Shown here: piece after piece, positions 8,576 to 16,429 of the stretch
How the letters are laid out: each line of letters opens with the position of its first letter
Numbering within the stretch: the first letter of the stretch is position 1
Assembly: GCF_938045405.1 (NCBI RefSeq)
Contig: NZ_CALIMW010000007.1
Coordinates: 1 to 18,899 of the forward strand
Length of the DNA: 18,899 nucleotides
Reading direction: 5' to 3'
Source: an uncultured Campylobacter sp.
Lineage (GTDB): Bacteria; Campylobacterota; Campylobacteria; Campylobacterales; Campylobacteraceae
Notes under the pieces: model-generated
The model's input: only the letters and a program-made list of their open reading frames with translations
The model's database searches: none
Told to the model about the DNA's origin: nothing
Made by a program: the position numbers and the translations under genes

Positions 8576-8667
8576 AAAGTTTTCAAAGAGTTTAGAGCTA
8601 ATATACATTTTTAATATATAGTAGTTTCTCTTAAACTACCTGTATAATCTAGCGTTTTTAGTATTTG

Positions 8668-8687
8668 AAATTTTTTTGAAAAAATTT
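8668..8687 (-). terminator. AT-only palindrome, weak terminator candidate after tRNA-Arg
   Basis: Nine-base arms AAATTTTTT and AAAAAATTT flank TG. On the minus strand this lies about 65 bases past the tRNA 3' end. Between the two, the transcript would carry three U-runs (from A-runs at 8712-8733 on the plus strand). There is no GC-rich stem, so this is only a tentative end for the kinase-receiver-tRNA transcript. Confidence 0.2.
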
Positions 8688-8752
8688 ACAAAAGCCGTAA
8701 ACAGGGCATTTAAAAAAATCAAAAAACTAAAAATAGGGGGAAATTTGATAGA

Positions 8753-8829
8753 TGGTGTCCCCGACAGGATTCGAACCTGTGGCCTCAAAATTAGGAATTT
8801 TGCGCTCTATCCTACTGAGCTACGAGGAC
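8753..8829 (-). tRNA. tRNA-Arg (anticodon CCT)
   Basis: The gene folds as a complete cloverleaf. The acceptor strand GTCCTCG pairs with CGGGGAC, followed by A73 and an encoded CCA. U8 and GCTC (10-13) open the D arm. The anticodon arm is CAAAA-TTCCTAA-TTTTG, with CCT at 8795-8793 reading AGG codons. The T arm carries GGTTCGAATCC. It starts 13 bases after the stop of the receiver gene on the same strand, so it may be processed from the same transcript. Confidence 0.96.
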
Positions 8830-8842
8830 AGAAATCGGCAAT

Positions 8843-9223
8843 TTAATCGCCGATAATATTCATAACGTCGTCTAGTTTTTTGTGAAGATCTTTGTCGTTG
8901 ATAGGCTTTGTCATAAAGTCATAAGCACCCTTATTTAAAGCCTCTCGTTTAGCGGTCTCGTCCGTCGTAAGGACAATGACGGGGATATGAGCTATACTTT
9001 CTCTAGCGTGAAGATTATCTAAAAATTCCAGCCCATTCATCACAGGCATTACGATGTCTAATAAAATCAAATCAACGGGCTGAACTTCGAGTACGGCAAG
9101 GGCGTCCAAGCCGTTTTTGGCTTGGAGTATGGTTTGGAATTTGCCGTATTTTTTTAGCATAACTTCAAGTAGCTTTAAATTTATAGCGTCGTCATCAACC
9201 GTTAAAACTTTCAAATCTCTCAT
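8843..9223 (-). CDS. Stand-alone response-regulator receiver protein (CheY-like)
   Basis: The 126-residue product is one receiver domain with no output domain. Acidic pocket residues D10-D12 follow strand 1, the phospho-accepting aspartate is D56 (LLDIVMP), and the switch residues are T86/T87 (VLTT) and K106 followed by Pro. GAGGT lies 5 bases before the ATG. The gene starts 14 bases after the stop of the large hybrid kinase, so the two almost certainly share an operon and a phosphorelay. As a single-domain regulator it should act by protein contact, either on a motility or other target or as a phosphate carrier or sink, rather than by binding DNA. The tRNA-Arg gene follows 13 bases downstream. 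Confidence 0.93.
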   Translation of the reverse strand: MRDLKVLTVDDDAINLKLLEVMLKKYGKFQTILQAKNGLDALAVLEVQPVDLILLDIVMPVMNGLEFLDNLHARESIAHIPVIVLTTDETAKREALNKGAYDFMTKPINDKDLHKKLDDVMNIIGD

Positions 9224-9237
9224 TTAAGACCTCATCC

Positions 9238-12200
9238 TTATATATATTTTTGTGCGAGTTTCTCAAGACCCGACTTGGTGATATTGTAACTAGCGACTTC
9301 GCTAAATAGTGGATTTTCATCGTTGTCGTTAGAAAACATAACTAACTTGGTCGCAGATGCTTTTCGGCGTAAGCTCTCTAACGCCGCTAAGTCTAGTCCT
9401 GCTAGCTTTTTATCAATCAAAACAAGCTTATAGCTGCCCGTAGCCGCCATAGAAATAAGCTGGTCGAAATTGCCCGCAATTTCTACGTCTTTATACTGGT
9501 GTTTTAATATGCTGGCAAAAATTTTACTTTCCATAATGTTTGCCTTACATATAAGTATATCTTTTGTCGGCACGCGCGCACCCTTAGCTCTCACTGCGTC
9601 ATCGGAAACTATGCTTTTTTTAGGAACCAGCTTCATTATCGTCTTTGGCACTTTGACAGTTTTAATGACCGTCTTAGGTACCTGACGTTTTACAAGCTTT
9701 TTAACCAGCTTCTTTGTAGTTCCACCGGCAGGCGCTGCATCAGATCGTTTATCACCGATAAAATTATCTAGCATTTGGGCTAAGATATCCTTTTTGATCG
9801 GCTTGGTGCAGTATTCGTCAAGCCCTGCTGCCATAAATTTCTCTCTATCGCCCTTTAGTGCATTGGCAGTAACAGCCACGATCGGGATGTGGCGGAGATT
9901 ATTCTCGTGCTCGTATTGTTTGATCTGTTTTGTAGATTCGATACCGTCCATAACAGGCATCGAAATATCCATAAATATGAGATCATAGTCGTTATTGGCT
10001 TTTCTGGCTTCCAGCGCCAAAAGTCCGTTTTCGACTATCGTCAAATTCATATTAAAGCTATTTAACGTATGCTTCATAAGCTTTTGATTGATCTCATTAT
10101 CCTCCGCAATAAGGATTTTGGCGTTATATTTTCTATTGACCAAAGGTACATTTTCATCGGCAGGATTTCGCTCTACCGGCACTTCAACCTCTTCTTCGAC
10201 TTCGACATCCTCTTCGACCATAATGGTTTCTTCCTGTTGCTCGTCTTCGTATACGGTAACGGGCACCTCGACCATCTCCTCTTCCTCAGGCTGCGGGATA
10301 ACTACCGGTTCGACTTTTACGCTAACAGGCTCGATCTCAGGCTCTTCGACATGGTCGTTTTGAGTAGCAGGCTCCACCTTCGGAATATCTACAAGCTCTG
10401 GCTCAATATTCGGCTCTTCGGCAGGAATATTTTGAGCCGCTGGTTCTACTACTGGCGTTATCGATTCAAACTCGATATTTGAAGGCTCCTGTTTAACCTC
10501 TTCAAGTTTTGGCTTGATAGGTTTTAGTTCAGGCTCAATTGTTATCGGCTCTGGCTCAACAGCGATAGGTTCTGGCTCAATTATCTTTTCAGCTGTACTT
10601 TCAGGTTCTGAAAGTTTAACATTTGAAATTTCATTTTCATGAGCAGAAACACTTGAAGTATCAGGCTTCGAAGCTTTAGCGATAGGAATTTCAGGCTCGG
10701 TTTTAACGGCTACCGGAATTTCTTCTTCTACGCTTGGAATTTCAACCTTTTTGGCAGGCTCTTGCACCTTAGCGCTCGGTTTGATATCCGAAAGATCGAT
10801 ATCTATATCAGGAATTTCAATCTCAGCCTTAGGCGTCTCAACCTTAGCCTTTGGAATTTCTACTTTCGCAGGCTCAGTCTTTACTTCTTCCTCTTTTTTG
10901 ATCTTAGGAAGCTCTATTTCGATATCGGAAAGATCGATGCTAGGAGTTTCGGCTTTAGGAGCCTGGGTCTGCGCCGCATGTGTTTTGAGCCCCACAAAAT
11001 CATCAGGAATTTCCAAAGATATAGGCTCATCGATATCGGTTTGGGCATCCTTTGTGCTTGAAGGCTCTACTTTTGGCTTTTCTGCGTGTGGAATTACTAT
11101 TTCAGGAATATCAATATCGATCTTTGGCGATTCAGGCTCTGTCTTTTCAATCTTAATATCACTCATAGGCTCGATATCTATAGGCTTAATGAGCGGCTCT
11201 TCTGCTTTAGGAGCTTCTTTTTTGAGTTCTTGAGCAATACTAGGCTTACTAACAGCCTCCTCTTTATGCGCAGAATGAGCCTCGGCATCGTGTGTACGCC
11301 TTCTGCTTTGCAAGATAGCGCGTAGCTCGTCTGCCGACGAAGTAGTAGCATGTCGTAATTCATCGAGCTTATTGATGATAGGTCTTTCTTTTACTACCGG
11401 CTCTTCCATAATCATTTCATCAGAGACAATAGGCTTTTCTACCTCGGCATCCAGCTTAATCTCATGCGTCTGTGGAGCAAAATCCGATCTACTTAGAGCA
11501 ATTCCGGATTTTGAAATTTTATCTAGCGTCTTAACGAATTTAGTTAAGTTAAAAGGCTCTGTGAGGGTAAAAATTTTAGAATTTGAAATACTAATACTTT
11601 GAAGCTCTTTTGGCTTAAGAGTTAAGATCGTAGGCATACTCAATATATCGCTAACCTCGCCGTAATTCTTAAATCTAGTGATAAGCGCGTCATATTTGTT
11701 ATTATTTTGCGCTGAGCGGAACTGCGCGTTCGTATTAAATATCGAAATTTTACCGCCTAGCTTGCTGATATAGTTTTTAACGATATCATTATACATCGTA
11801 TCGGCGCTATCAGCTAAAAGCGCGAAATTTAATCCTTTGATGCTTTCAAATACTGCGTCTGCATCAGTCTTTTGAGTCTCTTTAAAAGCAAGGGTGAAGT
11901 AAAATCTAGTACCCTTTCCTACGGTAGATTTGACCTGAAGCTTGCCGCCCATCATCGCTACGTATTTCGACGAAATCGTAAGTCCAAGACCCGTTCCACC
12001 ATATTTACGTGTGATCGTAGAGTCGGCCTGAGAGAAGGCGTTAAATACATTTGCGAGCTTATCTTCAGAAATTCCAATGCCGGTATCTTCTACGCTAAAC
12101 GTTACGATCGCCTCTCCTGGAGCTTTGCTAGGCTCCCTTAAAATTTCAACTACGATAGTGCCATGCTCAGGCGTAAATTTGACAGCATTTGACATGAGGT

Positions 12201-13788
12201 TGATAAGAACCTCTTTGATCTTCGTGATGTCTCCGTATAGATGGTGTACGAGTGTAGGATCGATGTAGAGCAGGATGTCGATATTCTTTTCGGCAGCCTT
12301 GGCAACGTAAATTTCAACCGCGCTTTCGAAATCTTGAATAGGGTTAAATAAGATATCCTCAAGCTCGACCTTATTACTTTCGATCTTGGAGACATCCAAA
12401 ATGTTATTAATGATCGTTAGAAGGTTTTCGGACGATTTTTCGATGGTATCAACGTAATCGCGCTTCTCCTCATCCAAATCGGTATTTTTAAGAAGCTCCG
12501 TAAAGCCGATGATGCCGTTAAGCGGCGTCCTGATCTCGTGAGACATATTGGCTAAAAAGATCGATTTTGCCTTGTTGGCATCCTCCGCAGCGCCCTTTTG
12601 ATACGCAATCAGATCAAGCGCATCCTCGATAAGCGAATACGCCTTGTTAACACCCTCACTAGTCCTAACGTCGATATGCTCGTGCTGGTTCGTCAAATCG
12701 CCGATTCGGCTAAGCACGTTGCCGAGGTCGGTAACGTTCTGTCTTAAACGTCTTGTAATACCCAAGGCAAAAACGACCAAAATAGCCGCTAAAACCCATA
12801 TGCCAAGAGCGATAAATAGGTTTCTTAGCCTTTGCGCTAGGTAAGTATCGGCATGCGTCGCAAGCTCAGCATTGATCTTTTCAGAAATTTCGCTTAACTT
12901 TTTATATTTAAGTGTAGTAGAGGCAAACCACTCTTGAAAAGGCACGCTATAGTGTCCCTCGTCCGCTTCTTGCTGTAATGTGGCTGAAATTTTAGCAGTC
13001 TCTCTTAATGCGTTTTGAAATTCCTCTCCGTCTAGAATTTTTAAAATTGCAGCTCTAGCATCCGATTCCGGCAAGAAGTAGTAATTAGGAAGCGAACTAG
13101 ATAGGTTGAAGCTAGCCCAAGTCCTTAGCTGTGCCTGATTCATAGCCTTGCTACCGATGATGTATTCGATAATATAGTCGCGCTCCGATGCGGTGGCATC
13201 CATCGCCTCATAAGTATTAAGCAACGAAACCGTCCAAACGGTGATATTTGAGCTTACAAGACCCTCTCTTAGCACTCGTTGGATTGTTTTTACATCATCG
13301 TCGAATTTTTGAAAATATGAGCTGAAAAGCTCACCGAAGCTTTTGCTTTGAGCATCGACATCCCTTCTTACCTGCGGAAGTTTATCTAATAAACCGTCTA
13401 TATCGGCCTCGGCAGCCAAAAGCTCGTCGTTACCGGTGCCGTAAGCGAAAATATCAAAAATAGTCTTTTTTACGACATTTTCACTGGTATTTTTGCTTTC
13501 TTTATACTTTGCAAGCGCATCGTCTGTTTTTTTACGTTGACCCGATAGAAGGGTTCCCATACCAGGGTTTCCCTCGCTACCCAAAAACGCCGAAGTGATA
13601 CCGCGCTCTTTATCTACCTGCTCTACTAACGCTGCGAGATTGCTATTTTTAGCAATCTGCTGCTGCAAAATTCCCACTCTGGCGTAATCCTGCAAAGAGA
13701 TAAACAAGAAATATGATGCAAACGCGAAAATCAAAAGTAACGGGATACCGCTAACAAGTCTCAAAGCACTTGTAGTATTTAAATTCAT
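9238..13788 (-). CDS. Large membrane hybrid sensor histidine kinase with NIT-type sensor region
   Basis: The product has 1,516 residues, and AAGGA lies 6 bases before the ATG. TM1 is at about 13-31. A periplasmic region follows with a NIT-like signature (VDKERGITSAFLGSEG near 58-73, then GQRKKTDDAL), the fold tied to nitrate/nitrite sensing. TM2 is at about 323-345. The HisKA motif has the phospho-accepting H417 (SHEIRTPLNG). The HATPase has the N box near 532 (SNAVKF), DTGIGIS, and GGTGLGL near 595-601. Residues about 640-765 look like a receiver that lost its aspartate. An acidic, Pro-rich linker of about 445 residues follows (770-1215), then one canonical receiver (about 1222-1345, D1274 in FMDISMP). 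A strongly basic linker (about 1355-1395) leads to a last receiver-like domain with a damaged acidic pocket. The kinase probably signals to its own D1274 and to the receiver gene just downstream. The ligand is inferred from the family only. Confidence 0.93.
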   Translation of the reverse strand: MNLNTTSALRLVSGIPLLLIFAFASYFLFISLQDYARVGILQQQIAKNSNLAALVEQVDKERGITSAFLGSEGNPGMGTLLSGQRKKTDDALAKYKESKNTSENVVKKTIFDIFAYGTGNDELLAAEADIDGLLDKLPQVRRDVDAQSKSFGELFSSYFQKFDDDVKTIQRVLREGLVSSNITVWTVSLLNTYEAMDATASERDYIIEYIIGSKAMNQAQLRTWASFNLSSSLPNYYFLPESDARAAILKILDGEEFQNALRETAKISATLQQEADEGHYSVPFQEWFASTTLKYKKLSEISEKINAELATHADTYLAQRLRNLFIALGIWVLAAILVVFALGITRRLRQNVTDLGNVLSRIGDLTNQHEHIDVRTSEGVNKAYSLIEDALDLIAYQKGAAEDANKAKSIFLANMSHEIRTPLNGIIGFTELLKNTDLDEEKRDYVDTIEKSSENLLTIINNILDVSKIESNKVELEDILFNPIQDFESAVEIYVAKAAEKNIDILLYIDPTLVHHLYGDITKIKEVLINLMSNAVKFTPEHGTIVVEILREPSKAPGEAIVTFSVEDTGIGISEDKLANVFNAFSQADSTITRKYGGTGLGLTISSKYVAMMGGKLQVKSTVGKGTRFYFTLAFKETQKTDADAVFESIKGLNFALLADSADTMYNDIVKNYISKLGGKISIFNTNAQFRSAQNNNKYDALITRFKNYGEVSDILSMPTILTLKPKELQSISISNSKIFTLTEPFNLTKFVKTLDKISKSGIALSRSDFAPQTHEIKLDAEVEKPIVSDEMIMEEPVVKERPIINKLDELRHATTSSADELRAILQSRRRTHDAEAHSAHKEEAVSKPSIAQELKKEAPKAEEPLIKPIDIEPMSDIKIEKTEPESPKIDIDIPEIVIPHAEKPKVEPSSTKDAQTDIDEPISLEIPDDFVGLKTHAAQTQAPKAETPSIDLSDIEIELPKIKKEEEVKTEPAKVEIPKAKVETPKAEIEIPDIDIDLSDIKPSAKVQEPAKKVEIPSVEEEIPVAVKTEPEIPIAKASKPDTSSVSAHENEISNVKLSEPESTAEKIIEPEPIAVEPEPITIEPELKPIKPKLEEVKQEPSNIEFESITPVVEPAAQNIPAEEPNIEPELVDIPKVEPATQNDHVEEPEIEPVSVKVEPVVIPQPEEEEMVEVPVTVYEDEQQEETIMVEEDVEVEEEVEVPVERNPADENVPLVNRKYNAKILIAEDNEINQKLMKHTLNSFNMNLTIVENGLLALEARKANNDYDLIFMDISMPVMDGIESTKQIKQYEHENNLRHIPIVAVTANALKGDREKFMAAGLDEYCTKPIKKDILAQMLDNFIGDKRSDAAPAGGTTKKLVKKLVKRQVPKTVIKTVKVPKTIMKLVPKKSIVSDDAVRAKGARVPTKDILICKANIMESKIFASILKHQYKDVEIAGNFDQLISMAATGSYKLVLIDKKLAGLDLAALESLRRKASATKLVMFSNDNDENPLFSEVASYNITKSGLEKLAQKYI

Positions 13789-13953
13789 ACAAAATCCTTC
13801 AAAGCGCAGCTTACGCGACGTTAAATTTTATTCAACCGGAGAAACGAAGTCGCTTCCGTCACGCTAGGCGGAGACGATTTAGCCGTCCTGCAAAGTTAAT
13901 GGGTGATTTTACTAAACAAATCTTTAAATATAGCTTTTTGCGTTAGGTTTTCG

Positions 13954-15756
13954 TTAATGATTGTTTAAAATTTTTTCGGCGGTTTGGATATTCGTAAGCG
14001 ATCTGATCTCATCGAAGCTCGCCGCATAAATGCTCTCAAAATCGCCGTAAAAGTCCAAAAGCTTCTTCAGGCTTCCCTTGCTAACGCCCAAGCTTAGCAG
14101 TTTTGAGCTTTGCAGATCGAGTTTGCGTTTGCTCTTTTGGTGAAACGAGATCGCAAAGCGGTGCGCCTCATCGCGCAGGCGTTGAAAAAACTGAAACTTT
14201 TTATCGTCCGTCGGCAGCGAAAAGATCCTGTCCTTAGTGCAAATTTTATCTTTCGCAGCTCCCTTTGCGCGGTGAGCTTTAGCGTCAATTTTCTCTTTAG
14301 AGATAGCGATTATATCGACGTTTGCTCCGACGCTGCAAATTATTTCCTCTGCTAAGCTTAACAGAGCCGTTCCGCCGTCGATGAGCCACAGATCGGGCGC
14401 TGCAAGCTCGTCAAATTTAAGCGCGCGGCTAGTTAGATACTCGCGCATCTGATCGTAGTCGTTGTTTGAGCTAAGGTGCTTGTGGCGGTAGTTTTGCTTA
14501 TTAAATTCGCCGTCTTGAAAGCTTATCATAGCCCCCACGGCCGCGGCGCCGAACATATGCGAATTGTCGAAAACCTCGATATTTACGGGCAAATTCGTAA
14601 GATCAAAATAATCCTTCAGCTCCTGCAAAAATGCGTAATCGTGCGTTTTTAGATGCTTTTTGATATTGATCTCGCAGTTTTGATATGCAATCTCGCAAAT
14701 TTTACGCTTCTCGCCGATTTTCGGCGCGTAAATTTTAAAGGCTCTTTCGTGCCGCTTGGATAAAATTTCGCATACCAGATCCGCATCGTCAAACTCGTCG
14801 TAAACGTAAATTTTAGCGCACGCCACGGGAGCCGCGGCCGGGAAGGCGCTTAAGATCATCTGCTTGTAGGCGTTTGCGATATCATCGGCGCTCGGGGCTT
14901 TGCAGTTGATTATGTGCGAGCTTGAGGCTGAAATTTTACCCTCGCGTATGCTAAAATGCACGGCACAGACGAGCCCGTCGCGTGCGGCAATCGCAAAGAC
15001 CTCGAAATCATCGAGCTTTGCCAGATCGACCTCGACCTTTACGTTCATCTGCTTTAAAATTTCAATCTTATCGCGGATCTGCGCGGCTTCCTCGAAATTT
15101 TCGCTCTGCGCAAGCCGCGCCATCCAATCCTGAAGCTGCGGCACCATCTTTTGCGGATTTTTTAGAGCCGCAAGCGCGCTCTGTACGATACGTGCATAAT
15201 CCTGCTTTGAAATTTTATCCTCGCACGGAGCGGCGCAGCGCCCGATCTGATGGAACAAACAGGCCTTTTTGCCCTTGACGCAATTTTTCTTCTGCACGAG
15301 CGGAAACTGCATGTAAAGCGTCTGTAAAATTTCCTTTGCGCCGTGAAAATAGGGGCCGAAGTATCTGATGTTTCTGCCCTTTACGATCTTTCGCGTAATC
15401 TCAAAGCGCGGAAAGTCGTCGTCTAAATTTACATATATATAAGGATAGGTCTTATCGTCGCGCAACAGGATGTTGTACTTGGGCTTAAGCTGCTTGATGA
15501 AGGAATTTTCTAGTATCAGCGCGTCGCTCTCGCTGGGCGTGACGATGTATTCTAAATGCGCCGCCTCGCTTATCATCTTGGCGATGCGCGCGCTTAGGCG
15601 CGGACTCGGAGCGAGAGCGGGCGTGAAAGAAAAGTAGCTTTTGACGCGATTTTTTAAAATTTTTGCCTTGCCGACGTATAGCAGCTTGCCCGCGGTGTCA
15701 AAGTATTGATACACGCCGGGTGCGGCAGGTAGGCTCTTAATCTCCTCTATTAGCAA
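13954..15756 (-). CDS. uvrC: Excinuclease ABC subunit C (UvrC)
   Basis: UvrC makes the two incisions around bulky DNA lesions in nucleotide excision repair, together with UvrA and UvrB. All expected parts are present in 600 residues. The GIY-YIG nuclease that cuts 3' is at the N-terminus (GVY at 14-16, YVGKA at 27-31). Cysteines 159, 166, 174 and 178 match the iron-sulfur cluster spacing reported for this family. A UVR domain for UvrB contact is at about 205-238. The RNase H-like 5' nuclease has D397 in VFDNSH, and the helix-hairpin-helix DNA-binding pair occupies the last 55 residues or so. The start codon is TTG, with AGAGGG about 7 bases upstream; no ATG fits. The first 20 bases overlap the end of the upstream DUF721-like gene, so translation is probably coupled. 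Confidence 0.97.
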   Translation of the reverse strand: MLIEEIKSLPAAPGVYQYFDTAGKLLYVGKAKILKNRVKSYFSFTPALAPSPRLSARIAKMISEAAHLEYIVTPSESDALILENSFIKQLKPKYNILLRDDKTYPYIYVNLDDDFPRFEITRKIVKGRNIRYFGPYFHGAKEILQTLYMQFPLVQKKNCVKGKKACLFHQIGRCAAPCEDKISKQDYARIVQSALAALKNPQKMVPQLQDWMARLAQSENFEEAAQIRDKIEILKQMNVKVEVDLAKLDDFEVFAIAARDGLVCAVHFSIREGKISASSSHIINCKAPSADDIANAYKQMILSAFPAAAPVACAKIYVYDEFDDADLVCEILSKRHERAFKIYAPKIGEKRKICEIAYQNCEINIKKHLKTHDYAFLQELKDYFDLTNLPVNIEVFDNSHMFGAAAVGAMISFQDGEFNKQNYRHKHLSSNNDYDQMREYLTSRALKFDELAAPDLWLIDGGTALLSLAEEIICSVGANVDIIAISKEKIDAKAHRAKGAAKDKICTKDRIFSLPTDDKKFQFFQRLRDEAHRFAISFHQKSKRKLDLQSSKLLSLGVSKGSLKKLLDFYGDFESIYAASFDEIRSLTNIQTAEKILNNH

Positions 15757-16204
15757 GGATCAGCCCTCTTATCTCTTCAAAAATTTTATAAATTTGCGGA
15801 TCTTGGATTTTGTTTTTAAACTCCCCTTTTGCACGCTCTGAAGATAAAATTTCGCTGCTTCGGCGCAAATGAGCTTTATAAATTTGCGCCCTTCTTCTGC
15901 TCATCACTCTATCTGCTACGAAAAATTTTATCTCTCGCACGCCGCAAAGCTCCGCCGTCTCTCTAGCGGCTACGAAGCGCTTTAATACGTCTTTTATTAA
16001 ATTTATATTACTATCGCGTTTTAGTTCGCAAAGCCCAGCCGGGTGTTTCGCGGCTATCATCAAAATGCCATCTTTGACGTAGATGAAAGCGATCAGCCTT
16101 TGCCAACTAAGCGGCAAAATCGCTAAAAACTCGCCTCTTTCTCGCATCTTGGCATATAAAGGATTTTTTCTGATATGAGCGATTATTTCTCTTGCATTTT
16201 CCAT
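15737..16204 (-). CDS. Conserved small protein, DUF721/DciA-like
   Basis: The 155-residue soluble protein has no signal peptide. An N-terminal helical region leads to a segment built like the DUF721 (DciA) core: SWQRLIAF near 33-40, then strands YVKDGILMIAAKHPAGLCEL (42-61) and a helix, then VREIKFFVAD near 89-98. DciA proteins help load the replicative helicase DnaB in many bacteria, so a role in replication is possible, but this is family resemblance read by eye. The C-terminal third is basic and helical. The gene lies directly upstream of uvrC and overlaps it by 20 bases, in the place I recall for Cj1247c in C. jejuni. The ATG at 16204 has no good ribosome site, so the exact start is unsure; the next in-frame ATG is codon 20. 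Its 5' end overlaps the divergent lipoprotein gene by 30 bases. Confidence 0.75.
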   Translation of the reverse strand: MENAREIIAHIRKNPLYAKMRERGEFLAILPLSWQRLIAFIYVKDGILMIAAKHPAGLCELKRDSNINLIKDVLKRFVAARETAELCGVREIKFFVADRVMSRRRAQIYKAHLRRSSEILSSERAKGEFKNKIQDPQIYKIFEEIRGLILANRGD

Positions 16205-16375
16205 AGACGGATTTTAGCATTTTTTATCTTAGTTTTGCTTAGCGGCTGCGGATACAAAGCACCGCCATTTTACTCGGACGCAGATGAGCAAACCGTGAAT
16301 GCAAAGGCATCCGCCGCGGATGGCAACAAAACAAACGACACGAAAGGTGGCGTTAGAATTTTACGCGATAAATAG
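16175..16375 (+). CDS. Small LptM-like outer-membrane lipoprotein
   Basis: The 66-residue product has a basic n-region (HRR at 10-12), a hydrophobic core (about 13-22) and a lipobox LLSGC with the lipidated Cys25. After it comes CGYKAPPFY, which matches the CGxKGPLYFP-type start of LptM (YifL) proteins. In E. coli LptM helps LptD, the LPS insertion channel, to mature. The rest is polar and probably disordered (Asp, Lys, Asn, Ala-rich), as is typical. The transfer of the LptM role to Campylobacter is inference. AAGGA lies about 11 bases before the ATG, a little far. The gene begins inside the 5' end of the divergent DUF721-like gene, and guaA follows 54 bases downstream with its own promoter candidate. 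Confidence 0.8.
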   Translation: MSDYFSCIFHRRILAFFILVLLSGCGYKAPPFYSDADEQTVNAKASAADGNKTNDTKGGVRILRDK

Positions 16376-16394
16376 CCTACTTTTAGCTTTGCTT

Positions 16395-16403
16395 TGTTAT
16401 ACT
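16395..16403 (+). promoter_or_regulatory. Extended -10 promoter candidate for guaA
   Basis: TGTTATACT is an extended -10 element (TG, one base, TATACT) with T-rich DNA before it. The start of transcription would fall near 16410, giving a leader of about 20 bases that contains the AAGGA ribosome site. That leader is too short for a purine riboswitch. guaA can therefore be made independently of the lipoprotein gene. Confidence 0.5.
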
Positions 16404-16429
16404 TTTAAAAATTTTTACAAAGGAATTTC

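Larger units (their letters stand above)
7909..8752. other. Long gap without a normal gene (tpsB to tRNA-Arg)
   Basis: No frame of 60 codons or more was found here on either strand. The tpsB side (7909-8100) is AT-rich. It must hold the tpsB promoter, and TATAAG or TATAAA on the minus strand near 7945-8000 are weak candidates. Stretch 8271-8349 is a degenerate tandem repeat. At 8367-8455 there is a perfect TATAAT box, a strong ribosome site and a 14-codon frame on the plus strand. At 8471-8575 on the minus strand, two tiny overlapping frames lie behind another TATAAT. An inverted repeat GTAGTTT-CTCTT-AAACTAC is at 8621-8639, and an AT-only palindrome is at 8668-8687. The mixture of expression signals with truncated frames suggests decayed genes, small peptides or an untranslated RNA. 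Confidence 0.6.

Noticed and set aside
8621..8639. Inverted repeat GTAGTTT-CTCTT-AAACTAC as a terminator
   Set aside because: The stem is AT-rich and not followed by a clean T-run on either strand. It may matter, but it cannot be called a terminator.
10088..11325. Ser-rich or Arg/Leu-rich plus-strand frames
   Set aside because: These are opposite-strand readings of the kinase's acidic, repetitive linker. The biased composition keeps the other frames open by chance.
13789..13953. Hairpins between uvrC and the kinase
   Set aside because: Several GC-containing short inverted words occur (for example around 13845-13885), but the stems are only 3-5 bases, or the loops are long, and no T-run follows.
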